DNA of 62,041 nucleotides from Bondarzewia mesenterica (Eukaryota; Basidiomycota; Agaricomycetes; Russulales; Bondarzewiaceae), in NCBI GenBank assembly GCA_004802705.1, contig SGPL01000146.1:1-62041 (forward strand), written 5' to 3'. Position numbers and translations under genes: made by a program. The notes under the pieces are model-generated. The model had not been told where the DNA came from and did no database searches. It worked only from the letters and a program-made list of their open reading frames with translations. Below, in pieces: positions 1 through 11,227 of this stretch (the stretch's first letter is position 1; each line of letters opens with the position of its first letter).

Positions 1-117
1 CCGTGCATCAAATAAAGCAAGAGCAGGATGGTGTGGAGCACTACAAGGTGTGCATCTCCATTTGTGAGCCATGATAGAGTATTGTTTTTCTCGACGCTCA
101 CACTTTTCTTTAGGTCC

Positions 118-951
118 ACGAGTACTCGCGATCAGGGAATTTCAATCGCAATGCCATGGAGCATACCATCGCATCACTAGACGGTGCATACGTTTGCATC
201 GGGCTCTGCAGTGATGGTCGCTGCGATCTCGCCCTTGGGCCCCAACGTGCACATGGTGAGCGTGAACGAGTCACGTCGGAACGTTTCGCTACATGGCGCG
301 CGTCGCGAAAGAAAACCAAGGTGCCAAGACCACGTCTGTCGACCTCAAAAATGCTGATGAAGCAAAAAGCAAGGGCGTTATCCAGGAAAATGCCAAGATG
401 CGTACCTTCTGTCAACACGGCTGTACAGTATCTTCTGACATGACAATTACAATTGCTTTAGCCCAGCTGGATAGAATTCCCAACAAATTCTACCTTGCTC
501 CTGATTGGCATCCCCCGCATCGTTTCTATCGCCCACGCACATCCTTCCGATCCCCTAGTCCTCGTCGACAATACATCTCTTTTACTATTTTATTCCTCCA
601 AGGGGCCGACATCGCCACGCACTCGCTCACCAAACATGTGAATGGGCACTTTGATGGCATCATGTGGGCGCGGATACTGCCCACACATCACAGTGCGACA
701 TTTGAGCGGTTGGCATTCAAATGCGATCGGGACAGTGCCAAGCGCTCACGACTGCTGGCTTGCGCAGCGGGGTGCCAAGATGCTGCATCTTCGCATGAAG
801 GCCACGGGAGCAATGCCCTGGCCGTGGCGCATGCGCTGGCCACCAGCCCGCACTTCACGGATGTCATCTACCCGGGGCTCGCAACGCACCCACGCAATGC
901 GCTCGCCCGCTGCTCCCTCTTCCCGCATGCTGAGCACTTCGTCAAGTCGTT
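118..951 (+). pseudogene. CYS3: decayed cystathionine gamma-lyase copy
   Basis: This is a degraded copy of a PLP-dependent cystathionine gamma-lyase (trans-sulfuration, cystathionine to cysteine). Matching blocks appear in the right order but in different frames: YSRSGNFNRNAME (about 123-161), LGPNVHMVSVNE (233-270), VAKENQGAKTTSVDLKNADE (299-358), LLIGIPRIVSIAHAHP (about 493-540), GADIATHSLTKHVNGH (604-651; the Lys of HSLTK is the expected PLP lysine), AIGTVPSAHDCWLAQRGAK (about 720-779) and DVIYPGLATHPRNALA (about 860-906). The frame changes near 233, 293, 600, 700 and 800, and the segment ahead of GAD is shortened. A likely intron is retained near 398-462, ending in ttagcccag, so this is not a processed retrocopy. 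The normal N-terminus and the last hundred or so residues are not recognisable. The family call is firm; loss of function is inferred from the number of frame changes. Confidence 0.75.
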
Positions 952-1791
952 CCTCACTGCATGCACTTCAACAATCCTATCGTCCTACCAACTCCTACCA
1001 AGTTGTAGTTTCAGGCCTCTTCACTGTATTTCATAATCTTTCTTGTCAGTACATATGGATTTTTTACGAATTTCTCTACATCTCGAGGTGACGAGGTTAT
1101 GTACTTTACATCGCCCGAGCTATGTTTGTAGCAGAATCGGCCAATGAAATCACGTTTCACATATCAAAACTCAAGTTTCACGGAGCACTAACAAGCAAGG
1201 GTTTCGCCGACACAGTCGGCACTCCCAAGTTTGGAGATGATAGTAAATCAGGTCGCATCCAACGTCTCTTATACGTACGTGAGTTGGGCATGACGTGCTA
1301 GGATCTGCATGCGGAATCTGCAAGTGCGACGGAGGCAAGTGGCTCCAGAATCAACTATGCTTATAAAGTACAGCGAGTCAGATTATCTGGATCATCGATG
1401 TCGCGGTCGGAGAGAGTGGGTCAAGAAGACTATCTGCCAATGAAAAGAATTCCCTCTCACATTGCTCAGACTCACCATAGTCGGAGCAGTGAACTGGCTG
1501 CCGACTCGGCATGTCGGCGCCTAGAGTAAGAAACGAACCATAACCAACCATCCACCATACGAAAGGGTCAGGAAATCGTGCAAAACGTCATCGAGGGCAA
1601 ATTTCTGCGACGAGATGTATCGAGTCTCAAAAACAAAACAACCTTGATGCACACCTGACCCTCCAAAATCGACAAACACAGTATGACATATCTTGTTCAT
1701 GGAGGCCTGTATTGGACTTATGGGTAAAGAAACAACAGTAGAAAGGGAATGCAGCATGCCAAAAAAAAAAGAACAGAGCGAATGCAGTGTT
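952..1791. other. intergenic, no gene seen
   Basis: The first part may contain the eroded 3' end of the cystathionine gamma-lyase copy. The rest is the 3' flank of RPL43, which is transcribed towards it. Open frames here are short and resemble no known family, and no tRNA or repeat was recognised. Confidence 0.4.
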
Positions 1792-2417
1792 TTATGCCTC
1801 CGTGATCTCGCGCAACCGACGGACAGTACTGAGAAGCGCGATGTATTTAGCAGTCGCCTCATGCTACGTGAAAAGCATCACTCACCTGCGGACAGTCGCA
1901 GCGGCTGTTGTCGTGACGGTCCACGCGCCGCCCGCGATGACCTTCCGGCATCCATTGCACTTCCAGATCCCAACTGCCTGACGCTTCACGGAGTCCTGTG
2001 CATAGAGGTCAAAGTCAGTGATTGCGATCTTCTGCCACGGGTGAGATCTTGGAGTCATGTTGGGAACTTGCCTTGCCGCAGAACGTGCAGGTGTATCGCG
2101 CGTGCTGGGTGATTTCCATCTACCATTTAAACGCAACTTTAGCAATTATGTTATGACTTAATCATGCAAGCGAACACACCTTTTTTGACCTGCTTCCGCA
2201 GGGACGCACCGTAACGCTACAAGCCAGAAACGCATCCCATTAGCGCATGAACTCCCACTATTGATTCTTTTCCTGTTGAGGGGACGAACAAAAGATACTT
2301 GCCGTTCCGTACTTTCCGGTAACACCGACTTTGCGCGTACGTTTTGTCTGAAATTAAAGGCGATGAGCACATCCCAACTGACTGATAATGTTTAGTGGAG
2401 CAGTGACGCCTTACCAT
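1792..2417 (-). CDS. RPL43: 60S ribosomal protein eL43 (L37a/L43)
   Basis: Component of the large cytosolic ribosomal subunit, about 92 residues, the usual eL43 length. The spliced product reads [77 protein letters not shown] and [12 protein letters not shown] before TAA. Two Cys pairs, CTFC and CNGC, form the zinc-ribbon. The first coding exon is the ATG alone (2415-2417), followed directly by GTAAGG. Two later introns need a GC donor to keep the family sequence: 2217-2302 (ACG|GCAAGT) and 1996-2071 (AAG|GCAAGT); the nearest GT donors would shift the frame. The small exons and early intron are typical of fungal ribosomal protein genes. Identity is not in doubt; exon ends are inferred. Confidence 0.95.
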
Positions 2418-3210
2418 CTTGAGGCTTGGGGTTGTCGAGGGTGCGTCGTTGGCGTTGGGCTACTGTAGTCTGCTCTCCCTTACTTGGGAGGCGTGTGTAA
2501 GTTCGTCATGAACTGTACAGTTTTGTCAGCCACACTTTCCAAATCGAGATCTCTCTTCTCTGAACCACGATAAACTGAGGTACGCAAACAGAATTGACAA
2601 CCCGTGTTGTTGGTGAGGTCAATAGTAAAGTATGGATGCATGTGTAGGTGTTGGTGTACGTGCCCATTGTTCAAGCTCCTCCGTAGATTTGGACTTCAGG
2701 TGGGTACGAGTGCATAGAACGAAATTTCTACCGAAACTCGATCAATTGACAAAGGAAGTCTCTTGGCCTTCTGTCCAAGGTCACCTAAGATATACAGGTA
2801 GTTGACTAGTACTACGCTTGGCTTTTTAAAGTTGGTGCATTCAGAAGTCTTCGTTTATACCCCACAGGCCGACCTTACAAACAAAGCAGAAGACAGTCGT
2901 TCTAAGTCTTCGTCGATTTTCTCAAGCTCCATTACAGTAGCGGACAGACCTCTTGAAAAAAGATATCTTTGAAATATGGGTAATCTATCATTCGTGCCGT
3001 ATCATACTTTACGACAAAATTGTGATCTCGAATGCGCGCCTCTGACTCGCCAACTTGAAATTTGTCCCCATCATAAGTAACTCGTGATGCTTGAGAACAC
3101 TCACCGGTACACCCATAATCCCCTGTAAATAGAACAATGTACAAAATGGAAAAAAAAAGCCATAAAATCATGACTGCTGTAAAGGTCGCACTCAAAGTTG
3201 CACAGAATCA
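2418..3210. other. RPL43 promoter and chitinase 3' flank
   Basis: This stretch holds the RPL43 upstream region and the DNA beyond the chitinase stop codon. A minus-strand open frame at 2932-3195 starts with a hydrophobic segment (ILWLFFSILYIVLF), but it lies directly behind the chitinase stop and matches nothing I know. No RNA gene or repeat was seen. Confidence 0.4.
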
Positions 3211-4711
3211 CTACGGCCAAGCCTGGGCTTTCACGGTGCTAATCCAAGAAGCTGCTGCATCAGGATATTCCCAGGTCATGATGCCGGCATCTGCAATCAG
3301 AGGATGTGAGCAAGATGAGCACGTTCAAGTATATGCAAGACTTACTCCAGCCTTGGCTCTTAGCCGTGTTGACACACCCTGCAAGAGTCGCTGGAGACAT
3401 GTATCCAGTACTAGCATCGCTGGACGTGGCAGGCTTGCCGATGACAATTTTGTTTAAGCTGACTCCATTGGCGGCGATCTCGAAGACGGCTGAGCCAGGG
3501 AATGAACCGCCTGAGGTGGTGAGAAGGTTGGTGCAAGTGGTATATTCAGATGCACCCTCTGAAACCATCATGATAGATCAAAAATTGCATCTAAGCATAT
3601 CGCGTGGTCTGAAAGATACGTACGGTTGTAGAACTATAGATAGATATCAATCAGGCGGTCAGTTGACTAGGCTTTGGGTCAGAGAAAGGAGGACTGAAGA
3701 TACCTGGACATTGTACTATACACCAATTTGTGTGAGTTACTTCTAGCATCGGGCAGTCTGAGATATTCACTCACCCAATCGATGAGGCTTCCGACGCTCT
3801 GGTCAATAGCGAGGTAGCCGCCACCGCTCCAAGCACCAGCCTGGAACCTGCGTTGGTAATTAGAGACGAGCGAATTAATCAAGCATCAGATAGAATTTAC
3901 CAAGGAGCAACAGCTAAAAGCGACGTTCATTCTCAGCATTAGGTTGTCTAATGAAGAAAGGCGACATACGAGCATGAGTGATGATATACTGCCCCTGAGG
4001 GAGCATGGTGCGAAGTTGCGTCGTGAAAGACTCAAGCCAAGGCTCGGCTGTGCCGCTCGAGCCGTCGAAGGCGCCAAAGTCCTAAACAACCATGTTAGTA
4101 TGAGATATTCAACGGTGTAACCAGACTGCATTCCCCACCTCGTAATCGACATCAATACCGTCAAGACCATACTGGATGACCCAGTTCGCCATCGTATTCG
4201 CAGTAGCGACGGGATCTGCACCACTAGTGGTAGGAACATCTGTCGAACCAAAGGCCGAGACCAACAACTTGACCCCTGCGGCGGCGTACTGCGCTTTGAT
4301 GGATGCCCGGTCGGAGGCGGAGATGATCTGCCACTCTAATGCTTGATCGGCCGGTCCTGATAAGAGTAGGAAAGAGAGGATACTTGACAAGATGCTGTGA
4401 GAACTCTTTTCGCGATCGCACGGCTACATAGCCGACTTACAAGACGTTGAATCCCTGTGATGGCACAATTGTCAATATCGACATCTGGATGTAAGGGCGA
4501 AGGGAGAACATACAGTGATAGCGGACACATTGGGAGGCCCATTCTCCCCAGAAACCCATGCGTCACTGTACAGAACAAAATGGGGTGCACTTGGAGTCGC
4601 ACGAGCGGTAATGTTGCCTGTCATCGACTCGGAGTACACACTGCCGATTAGATGGAACATGACGTGCACAACAGCAGCCAAGTAAAAAAACGACGATTTC
4701 AAAGATACCAT
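3211..4711 (-). CDS. GH18 endochitinase, secreted
   Basis: Hydrolyses beta-1,4 bonds in chitin, probably during wall remodelling or chitin scavenging. The N-terminus has a hydrophobic secretion signal (FFYLAAVVHVMFHLIGSVYS). The barrel begins APHFVLYSDAWV, continues FILSFLLLSGPADQALEW and LLVSAFGSTD, and carries the complete GH18 catalytic motif DGIDVDYE (DxxDxDxE; the last E is the acid/base). Later strands are QYIITHA, GAWSGGGYLAIDQSVGSLIDW, VSLNKIVIGKPATSSDA and DAGIMTWEYPDAA, with the stop after KAQAWP. There are several introns; one exon is only 14 nt (4441-4454, encoding GFNVF with its neighbours). No chitin-binding domain or GPI tail is apparent, so a soluble secreted enzyme of roughly 300 residues is expected. 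The family call is very secure; endo-type action is inferred from the short architecture. Confidence 0.9.
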
Positions 4712-4778
4712 TGTGAATGATGAAGGGAGGAGGCACTGAGTAAATAAGAACTGGGAGTTGCTAGCGGACGAGAGGACG

Positions 4779-5417
4779 TCAATGACCTAGAGAAACATCA
4801 GTCCGATGCAATACCTTTATAATTTTCCGGTCCTTCCTTCTGAGTTCAGAAGAGGGTAGCATTGGAACGAAGAGTCGCGGTTGCATGTGGCACGCGTCAG
4901 GAGAGCACACGTAGCAGAATAACGACAACGTCCGAATCTGTTTAGAATCTCGGACAAGCCAAGGGATATCGCCTGAGAGAAGGTCACCCAAAGCATATTG
5001 GCGGTCGAGGGTAATGCGGAAGAGCAGAACAAAAGGCCAACATGAGAATGTTCTATTCAGACTGTTCAAGTCACCCGAAACAGATTGCTCGCAGTGACAC
5101 TGTTCGATGAGAGTAAGAACATGAGTTACTAGGTTGACCAGCGAGTACGCAACATACCTCATTACGGAGGACGATACATGCGTGCACTTTCGGTCATCAG
5201 GGCGAATGCATCGGATATAGCGCACTACCGGACACCCACGATTGCAAAGTCGACGGCAGGAAGACACACAGAGACAGAACTGGCCAACAAATGGATGATA
5301 AGTACCACTGAAAATGGAAGCGCGAGGCACGTTCAGCATGCGGAGAAACTGGGGATGGATTACAATCGGCGAGTGCTGTTTTTCCTCGCCTTTATAGTGG
5401 TGGTATGCTGAAGACAA
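4779..5417 (-). CDS. hypothetical ORF, 212 codons
   Basis: An uninterrupted minus-strand frame of 212 codons just upstream of the chitinase start. It is rich in Cys, Arg and Leu, with no signal peptide or motif I can name. A stretch such as LDRQYALGDLLSGDIPWLV could be a real domain piece, but I recognise no family. The length exceeds what most chance frames reach here, yet it could be an old gene remnant or noncoding. It is kept only as a candidate. Confidence 0.2.
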   Translation of the reverse strand: MSSAYHHYKGEEKQHSPIVIHPQFLRMLNVPRASIFSGTYHPFVGQFCLCVSSCRRLCNRGCPVVRYIRCIRPDDRKCTHVSSSVMRYVAYSLVNLVTHVLTLIEQCHCEQSVSGDLNSLNRTFSCWPFVLLFRITLDRQYALGDLLSGDIPWLVRDSKQIRTLSLFCYVCSPDACHMQPRLFVPMLPSSELRRKDRKIIKVLHRTDVSLGH

Positions 5418-6069
5418 GATTTTTCAAGGGTGGTTGCTTGAATGAACATATATATGATGGAAACGTGGAGCTTACTCACCGTCAGTGGAGTACAGGATTC
5501 ATGATCCCTCCAATGTGTGGTACCATGCCTGATCATGTATCATTTGGGATAACTGAGCCTCAAAGAACTTTGATCTTGGGACCTCGAGAAGTACTGTTGT
5601 AAATCAGGAGTGAACCTGAGTGAAACTCAGGATACTTACACGTGATGGAGGAGTCGATGTGCGAACACGCTGCTACCAACCTTGTGCCGTGTGTCAACCG
5701 TTTGCTAAAGCCAACGGCGACCAATAACACGCTTATCGTCTCTAACGATAAAGCGCGAGTACGGAAAGACTTCGAGCACGAGGTTTCAGTGGTTTCCATC
5801 ATGCTTCTATACGGCTCGGCTCCGGGTCCTATAGAGGACAATCACCATCACATGATAGTATGGACGCACAAATTTGAAAAAAGAGCATGTCTCTGTGGCT
5901 TGAGAAAGGCAAAATGGCTTATCGGGAGGCGCAAGGTGTGAATGTGAACTTTGTTCAGGCAAATATTGACAGGTTTGTTTGATAGTCTGAAAAGAGCACA
6001 ACACGCGTAGAATCCAGGAGCGTAAATATAGAAATACTGGCTGCTGTTGCCTATTGTGTCGCCATAAAT
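5418..6069. other. intergenic, no gene seen
   Basis: DNA between the hypothetical ORF and the 3' end of the mannanase gene. Only short open frames occur on both strands, none with recognisable motifs, and no repeat or RNA gene was seen. Confidence 0.4.
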
Positions 6070-7923
6070 TCAGCAAGGACCGTACTGCATGTAATGAGAT
6101 CAGTATCTCGGGTACAGTTCTGTCTTGGTTCCTCATCTCACCTTGGCTGCCGACACGAATGCCTCCAAGCCACTAGCCGAAGCCTCCGGGGAAAATATCG
6201 AGCCACCTGAGTCAGGCGCGTACCACACAGAACCAACATCATTCTCTGCGTTCTTCCCATAGTGGAATGCCCCGGACGACTGCGCGCCCAAAAAAGCACT
6301 GTATTTTGCGGTGCGAGAGGTATCGTCAGCACTGTCGAGATAGTATTGCACATGCTTCATCCATAATCCCTATATCAATTTGCATTAATGAGTTCTCCAA
6401 ATCCCAACTAGTTGACTCATATACACTCGACAAACCTTGAATATTTGCTGCCAAATATCAGATTGTGATAGATTTTTTTTTTCATTTCAAGCATGTTCTC
6501 GGCGGTCAAACTGACTGGAAAAGCATACCTGGTCGTGGTCGCACGAAGAACTAGTGGCATCATCGCATGATTCCTTCAGTATGCCGTTCTCGGTCAGGTG
6601 TGCAATAGCGGCATCCAATGTAACTTCTGCAGCATCGAGTAGTGACGTGTCGCCTGTAATAGCAAAGAGTGCTGCTAAACCCGAGGCTATCACCCCCTTA
6701 AGGGAGTCAGCTATGATACGCTTGAATGTCAAACCCATGCAGCGTACTTGATTATACGTCCATGTCGTCTGAAAAGAGAATAAGTTCACGTTAACTAGTT
6801 GAGTTGGACTGTCCCGTTCTAACCTGGCCATTATTGGCGCAAGTGTTGAAGTTCAGGCCGTCATTCCACAGACCGTCCGTGTTCCTCATGCCAGAACTAT
6901 TGACTGTAGAGCGCTCTCCTTAGTTCAAGGAAAGAAAAACCTGGAAGGGGAGAATATCACGCACGCCAGTTCCAAACCTGCTCCAAAAGTAAGTCCCCGG
7001 TTAGGACGACAGGGGAAAAAGCAGTCAGACCTCACCTTGTTGGCATTATCAAGATATCTCTGATCCTTGGTCCTCAAATAGCCTTCAGCCGAAGTGAGCA
7101 GGAATAACTCGTTAGTGATAGCATTCTTGTACGTGTGGGCCGTCGACCACCAAACTGACACATATCAACAGGCTTGCGGGCTTGCGAAAAAATGTTATCA
7201 CCTACCGCCACCGCCGCAATTGGTGTCATCCCATTGTCCCTCAACGATGCTGTAAATTGTGCTAGCGGCATTCTTGAAGAAAATTTGTTCCCCTTTTCAT
7301 ACACGAAGTCGATGAGCTCACCATAAAGGGGTCAATGGGTTGAGAGTGGGCCGCCCTGTAGTCAGCAATCTTCCACAGAGCCAAGATGATCCACTGCAAA
7401 GTCAAGAATGTGAGAGAGACCAATGCTAATAGAGGTATATGGTCTCACTTGCGCATCGTCGTTACTGCCACCTAAAATGGATTGCCAGTCAGTATTAGAA
7501 TCCTGCGCGGCGGCCCCGATGCGCGAGGTATCTCCGACGCTAGCCCATGTCTCACTTCCTGCGGCAAGCATGAGGTTGTGAAGATCTTCCACTGTATTCT
7601 GCAAAGACAGTCATGTCGACGTGATCTAGAAATAATAAAAGCATAAACTACTCACTGAATCGGTCCAGAGGGATCCATCATTATAGTTCCCTGTACTGGC
7701 ATCATAATACGCAGATTGCAGCTGGTTAGCTACAGTCTGATAATGAATCAGTCCCAAGACTTTGAATCGCACAAGCGACAACGACAGGATGGCAAAGGAG
7801 AATATATACAGTCGCGGTATCAAGTGTCGCCTGGCATTGGCGTCGAAGCATGGATCCGCGTGTGGGGGTTGAAGCTATAACGGCCAGCCAACTGAGTGCG
7901 AGCAAATGCCTCAATGTGGTCAT
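6070..7923 (-). CDS. GH76 endo-alpha-1,6-mannanase-like protein
   Basis: Member of glycoside hydrolase family 76, which cleaves alpha-1,6-mannan backbones; fungal relatives (Dcw1/Dfg5 type) act at the cell surface in wall assembly. The start MTTLRHLLALSWLAVIAST looks like a signal peptide. Conserved blocks in order are NDGSLWTDS, NTVEDLHNLMLAAG, SNDDAQ spliced to WIILALWKIADYRAAH (the Asp pair is the GH76 catalytic dyad), WWSTAHTYKNAITNELF, LWNDGLNFNTCANNGQ, TTWTYNQGVIASGLAAL, CDHDQ, IFKGLWMKHVQYYLD and GLEAFVSAAK. The last exon adds YGPC and a stop. I see no GPI-anchor signal, so it is more likely secreted than anchored. It needs about eight introns. An alternative start lies four codons upstream at 7935. 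Confidence 0.88.
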
Positions 7924-8331
7924 AATTAGCAACAAGAGTGGATAAAAGTAAAACTGAAAGCGAATGGGTCAGTGAGGGTGAACTGTGGGGGAACCTTGAA
8001 GGTGTTGCCTGAAAGGTGATCAGACACTTATAAGCCGGCGGTACCAACGTGCTTGAGAGTATCTGAAGAGGCAAACCATGAGTAATAGCAATGAAGTGCG
8101 ATCAGCGCGTGATATGAGCATCAGTCAACGGCTTGGAGAAGAAGGGAAGGAAGCTTCAAAATCCGGCATGATCCCATTGAGAAGAACAAAAGATGAGCGG
8201 TGAATGCACGTTAGGAAAGGAAGTACACGCGGCTGTAAATAGCCTGCCTAAGCATGGTAATAGATGAATGAAAAGTGGAATCACACTGTGATATATGAAG
8301 AAGGCTCGACTTGGGCTCGACCGAGCCCAAT
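7924..8331. promoter_or_regulatory. mannanase upstream region with TATA-like box
   Basis: Upstream DNA of the GH76 gene, between it and the decayed siderophore transporter. The palindromic CTTATAAG at 8027-8034 lies about 105 bp before the chosen ATG and is a plausible TATA element. Nothing else is evident. The assignment is inferred from position only. Confidence 0.3.
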
Positions 8332-11227
8332 TCAAACTTTCCTTATGCCCCCATCGACTTCGTTACCTCCATCGATAGGCCTCACTGCATCCATCTCCAC
8401 CTCTCCAGCAAGATCAGCATCATCCACAGCATTCTTTTAAATCCCCAAGATACCAGTTGGGCATAAAGAGTGGGGCAAGTATGGCACCACGCTCACGGCA
8501 GTGGCTAAAATCTTCATGAACTTCACGGTGTCATCGTACGCTGTTTGAGCACAAGTATTAGCAATTAAGTATACACTGTATACAAACGTACGCGGAAATA
8601 GGCAAGATCAGACAGACTTCCTTACCATGAATGACACCTTCTCTGACGGGATCGCCTCTCGGATATTCAAGCACCAGCGTAATGTCACCAAACAGAGCTG
8701 GCCACTCTGTCTCATTGACGTTTGGTAGATATTTCTCCAGCTTACCCGGCATGGTGTTCGTCCAAATCGCACCAGCTTCCGAAAAGAAAATCATGGAAGA
8801 AATATACCAATGCACAGGACTCTGCATACCTATTGCACCACCAACGGCGTCCCCAATTTCTGTGAGAAGCAGAACAGTAGCCGTCACCATCGCAACGTCA
8901 ACATGGACTACAGAGGTCTGAGCTGCAACTTGTGCTATTGATGAAGCGAAAACGATAACCAAGCCTTGGGGAATTTGCGTCATGATGAGTTCACCAGTAC
9001 TGTAGAGTACTCCAGCATTAGAAAAACTGCAGCTACGCCGTACGAGAAGTAGGAAGCATTTGCACCACGACTATAAATCATCAGGCTGACACCCCTGCGA
9101 ACAAGCTAAACATAAATGGAAAGCATAAGTTTGATGCTGAAAGAAAGAAACTTGCAAGAGTCGAATGCAAAGACCTGCGACTAGCACGAACTGATAGTAA
9201 ACCGTCAGCATAATTCATGTCCCGGGCAACCGACATGAACGCGCACCTTGTACCGCCGCAAGAAATATATAACCACACCGGAGTAGAGACCAAAGACTGG
9301 GAGCGCCACTGCCACTTTCTGCCTTTGGAAAAATAGTTTGTGTCGAGAAGAGACCTGCGTCGCCGGGTACGCGTACAAGATGGCTTCGTAGAGAGACAGC
9401 GTCAGACACCGTGCAAATGTACCAAACGGAGGGAGAAGAAAAACTTACCATGACTTTGCAACCAGTATGAACGAGTACAGGTAAGTGAAGATGAGATAGG
9501 AGTTCCACAGAGTCGAACAACTATTTCAGTATCACTCTCAATTTACATTTTTGGAGAGAACTTTACTCACAAAACGGGAGAAACCGAAGAAGAAAGCGCA
9601 CACGACTGATCCGTCGAAGACGAAGCGACGTGCGATGGCGGGCCGCGATGCAAATCGGAATACCCAAAATCTAAAGACTGGGATGCAATGCCTACAACGA
9701 GCATAGCGATCATGGAACCTTCAAAGTGGGAAGACAGTTATCACCGAGTTCGCATAGCCTTTATTGTTCTTCAAACACTCCCCACGCACCATTTCGCCAG
9801 TGGTGGTCGGCGGTATTCGCCAGCGTCAGCGGGAGTAGGATAAGCGTAACGGATGCACCAAGAAGGACGAGCCCAATGAGATAGAGCTGCTCGAGCTGCC
9901 GTCGCAAGCGAGCGAAGAAAGTCTTCCTCTGGGAGATGGTAGGGACAAGTGCATCGCCGCTGTCAGAAACGGCGGCTGCCAGCTTAGTGTCAATGACACC
10001 CAGTCGCCTTGCCTTAACGTTCAGCCCATAAGGTAATGATGAGCGGGAGGAGGGTCGCAGGGACCAAGATGGCGAACATTCCATCTAAAAGGTGAGAAAA
10101 TAATTCAATGCAAGCTATAAAGACCACAAAGATGACTTACATCCCCAATGCCAGCCACTCCGTTTGATGATGGCAGCCGAGATGTTCGTGCTGATGAAAC
10201 CTGTAACGATGAGTGGAACGGAAACCATCGCAGAGACGATTCCACGCCATCTAAAGGTAGTAACGTCTGCTATGATGACTTGCGTGAGGAGCTGGAGACC
10301 GCTGTTCTTGCGCGTCAGCCATTATCAGGAAATCACACAAGAAAAAAACTGTTCGTACGTGTATCCTCTATCGTGTCGAAAAAGGCACCGCGTTAGAGAA
10401 TGAGAGTGGCGTTGATGAGGTAGCCATGCGTGTCCAACTTACACGGCATATATGATAATTCCGCTAGCAACTGTCCCAAACTTTCCAGCAGAAGCGATGA
10501 CGATATAGCATAAGCATTTATTAGCCAGCCACAAATAGGTCACAGGAAAGAGCACGTACCCACAACGTAGAAACACTGCCGAACACAATAATCGTGAGTT
10601 AGACTAAGGAGATGAATAAGAAAGCGTTGATTCATTGTTAGACTCACGAACAACGAAAGACATCCCGCGCGATGTCACGTCTGCCACCTTCGCAATGACG
10701 GGTTTTCCGATGGCAACTAGAAGATGCAAGGTGGTGCGACAGGTAGATTTGAAGATCGCAAGAGAGAATAATATGGGACGGGAATTAGTGGAGAGGCAAC
10801 AGAATACATAAGAAAACGTACTGACCATGGACTGAGCAACTTGGATGGACCCAAGCAACGCCTGGCCCACCAAAGGTGGAAGTAGACCATACGAGATAAG
10901 TAGATGTTGTTGAGCCATCCAACGCATATATGAGCGACGCCAAACCGATACTACGCAAGTGAAATAGATAGCCGTAATGTATCACATGAGACAGTTTGGG
11001 GGATGAAAAAAGGTGAATCACATACGAGATAAACAAGACCCATTTCGAAATTCGAATAACGCCCGTACACCGTCTTGTGTGCAGCCTCGACCTTCTTCAC
11101 CACCCGCGCGCGCGTCCGTCTCCTTCAATATCTCCCGCGCCGCGTCGGGGCTAAGCCTGGGCGTTCCCTCCACCACAGACCTTGCATCGTCTGACACCGG
11201 GACCTTGCGCAGTCTTGCGCCCACCAT
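8332..11227 (-). pseudogene. Sit1-type siderophore-iron MFS transporter, disrupted
   Basis: Remains of a 14-helix major-facilitator siderophore transporter (Sit1/Arn family, uptake of ferric siderophores at the plasma membrane). Blocks in order: SPDAAREILKETDARAG, KKVEAAHKTVYGRYS, KWVLFIS, IGLASLIYALDGSTT, ALLGSIQVAQSM, VGKPVIAKVADVTSRGMSFV, IASAGKFGTVASGIIIYAV, LLTQVIIADVTTFRWRGIVS, GMFAILVPATLLPLIITLWA, LANTADHHWRNGSMIAML, WNSYLIFTYLYSFILVAKSW, GELIMTQIPQ, TEIGDAVGGAIG and GAIWTNTMPGKLEKYLP. They fall in different frames, with breaks near 11090, 11047 (7-bp duplication around TTCGAA), 10868, 10013, 9520, 8488 and 8441, and one splice acceptor near 10500 appears lost. Most breaks are not in homopolymers, which favours true decay, but other indels in this window look like sequence errors. 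The end at 8332 assumes the frame of NAVDDADLAGEVEMD. Confidence 0.7.

Noticed and set aside
293..1036. 247-codon plus-strand frame as an intact gene
   Set aside because: Only parts of it match cystathionine gamma-lyase; other matching blocks lie in other frames and the frame also reads through a likely intron.
2932..3195. Minus-strand frame with a VTYDGDKF segment, considered as a chitin-binding domain of the chitinase
   Set aside because: It lacks the conserved tryptophans of CBM5-type domains and lies after a good stop codon.
8318..8340. Short hairpin GGGCTCG-AC-CGAGCCC resembling a bacterial terminator
   Set aside because: The sequence is eukaryotic nuclear DNA, where such hairpins do not terminate transcription; the stem is only seven pairs and has no T-run.
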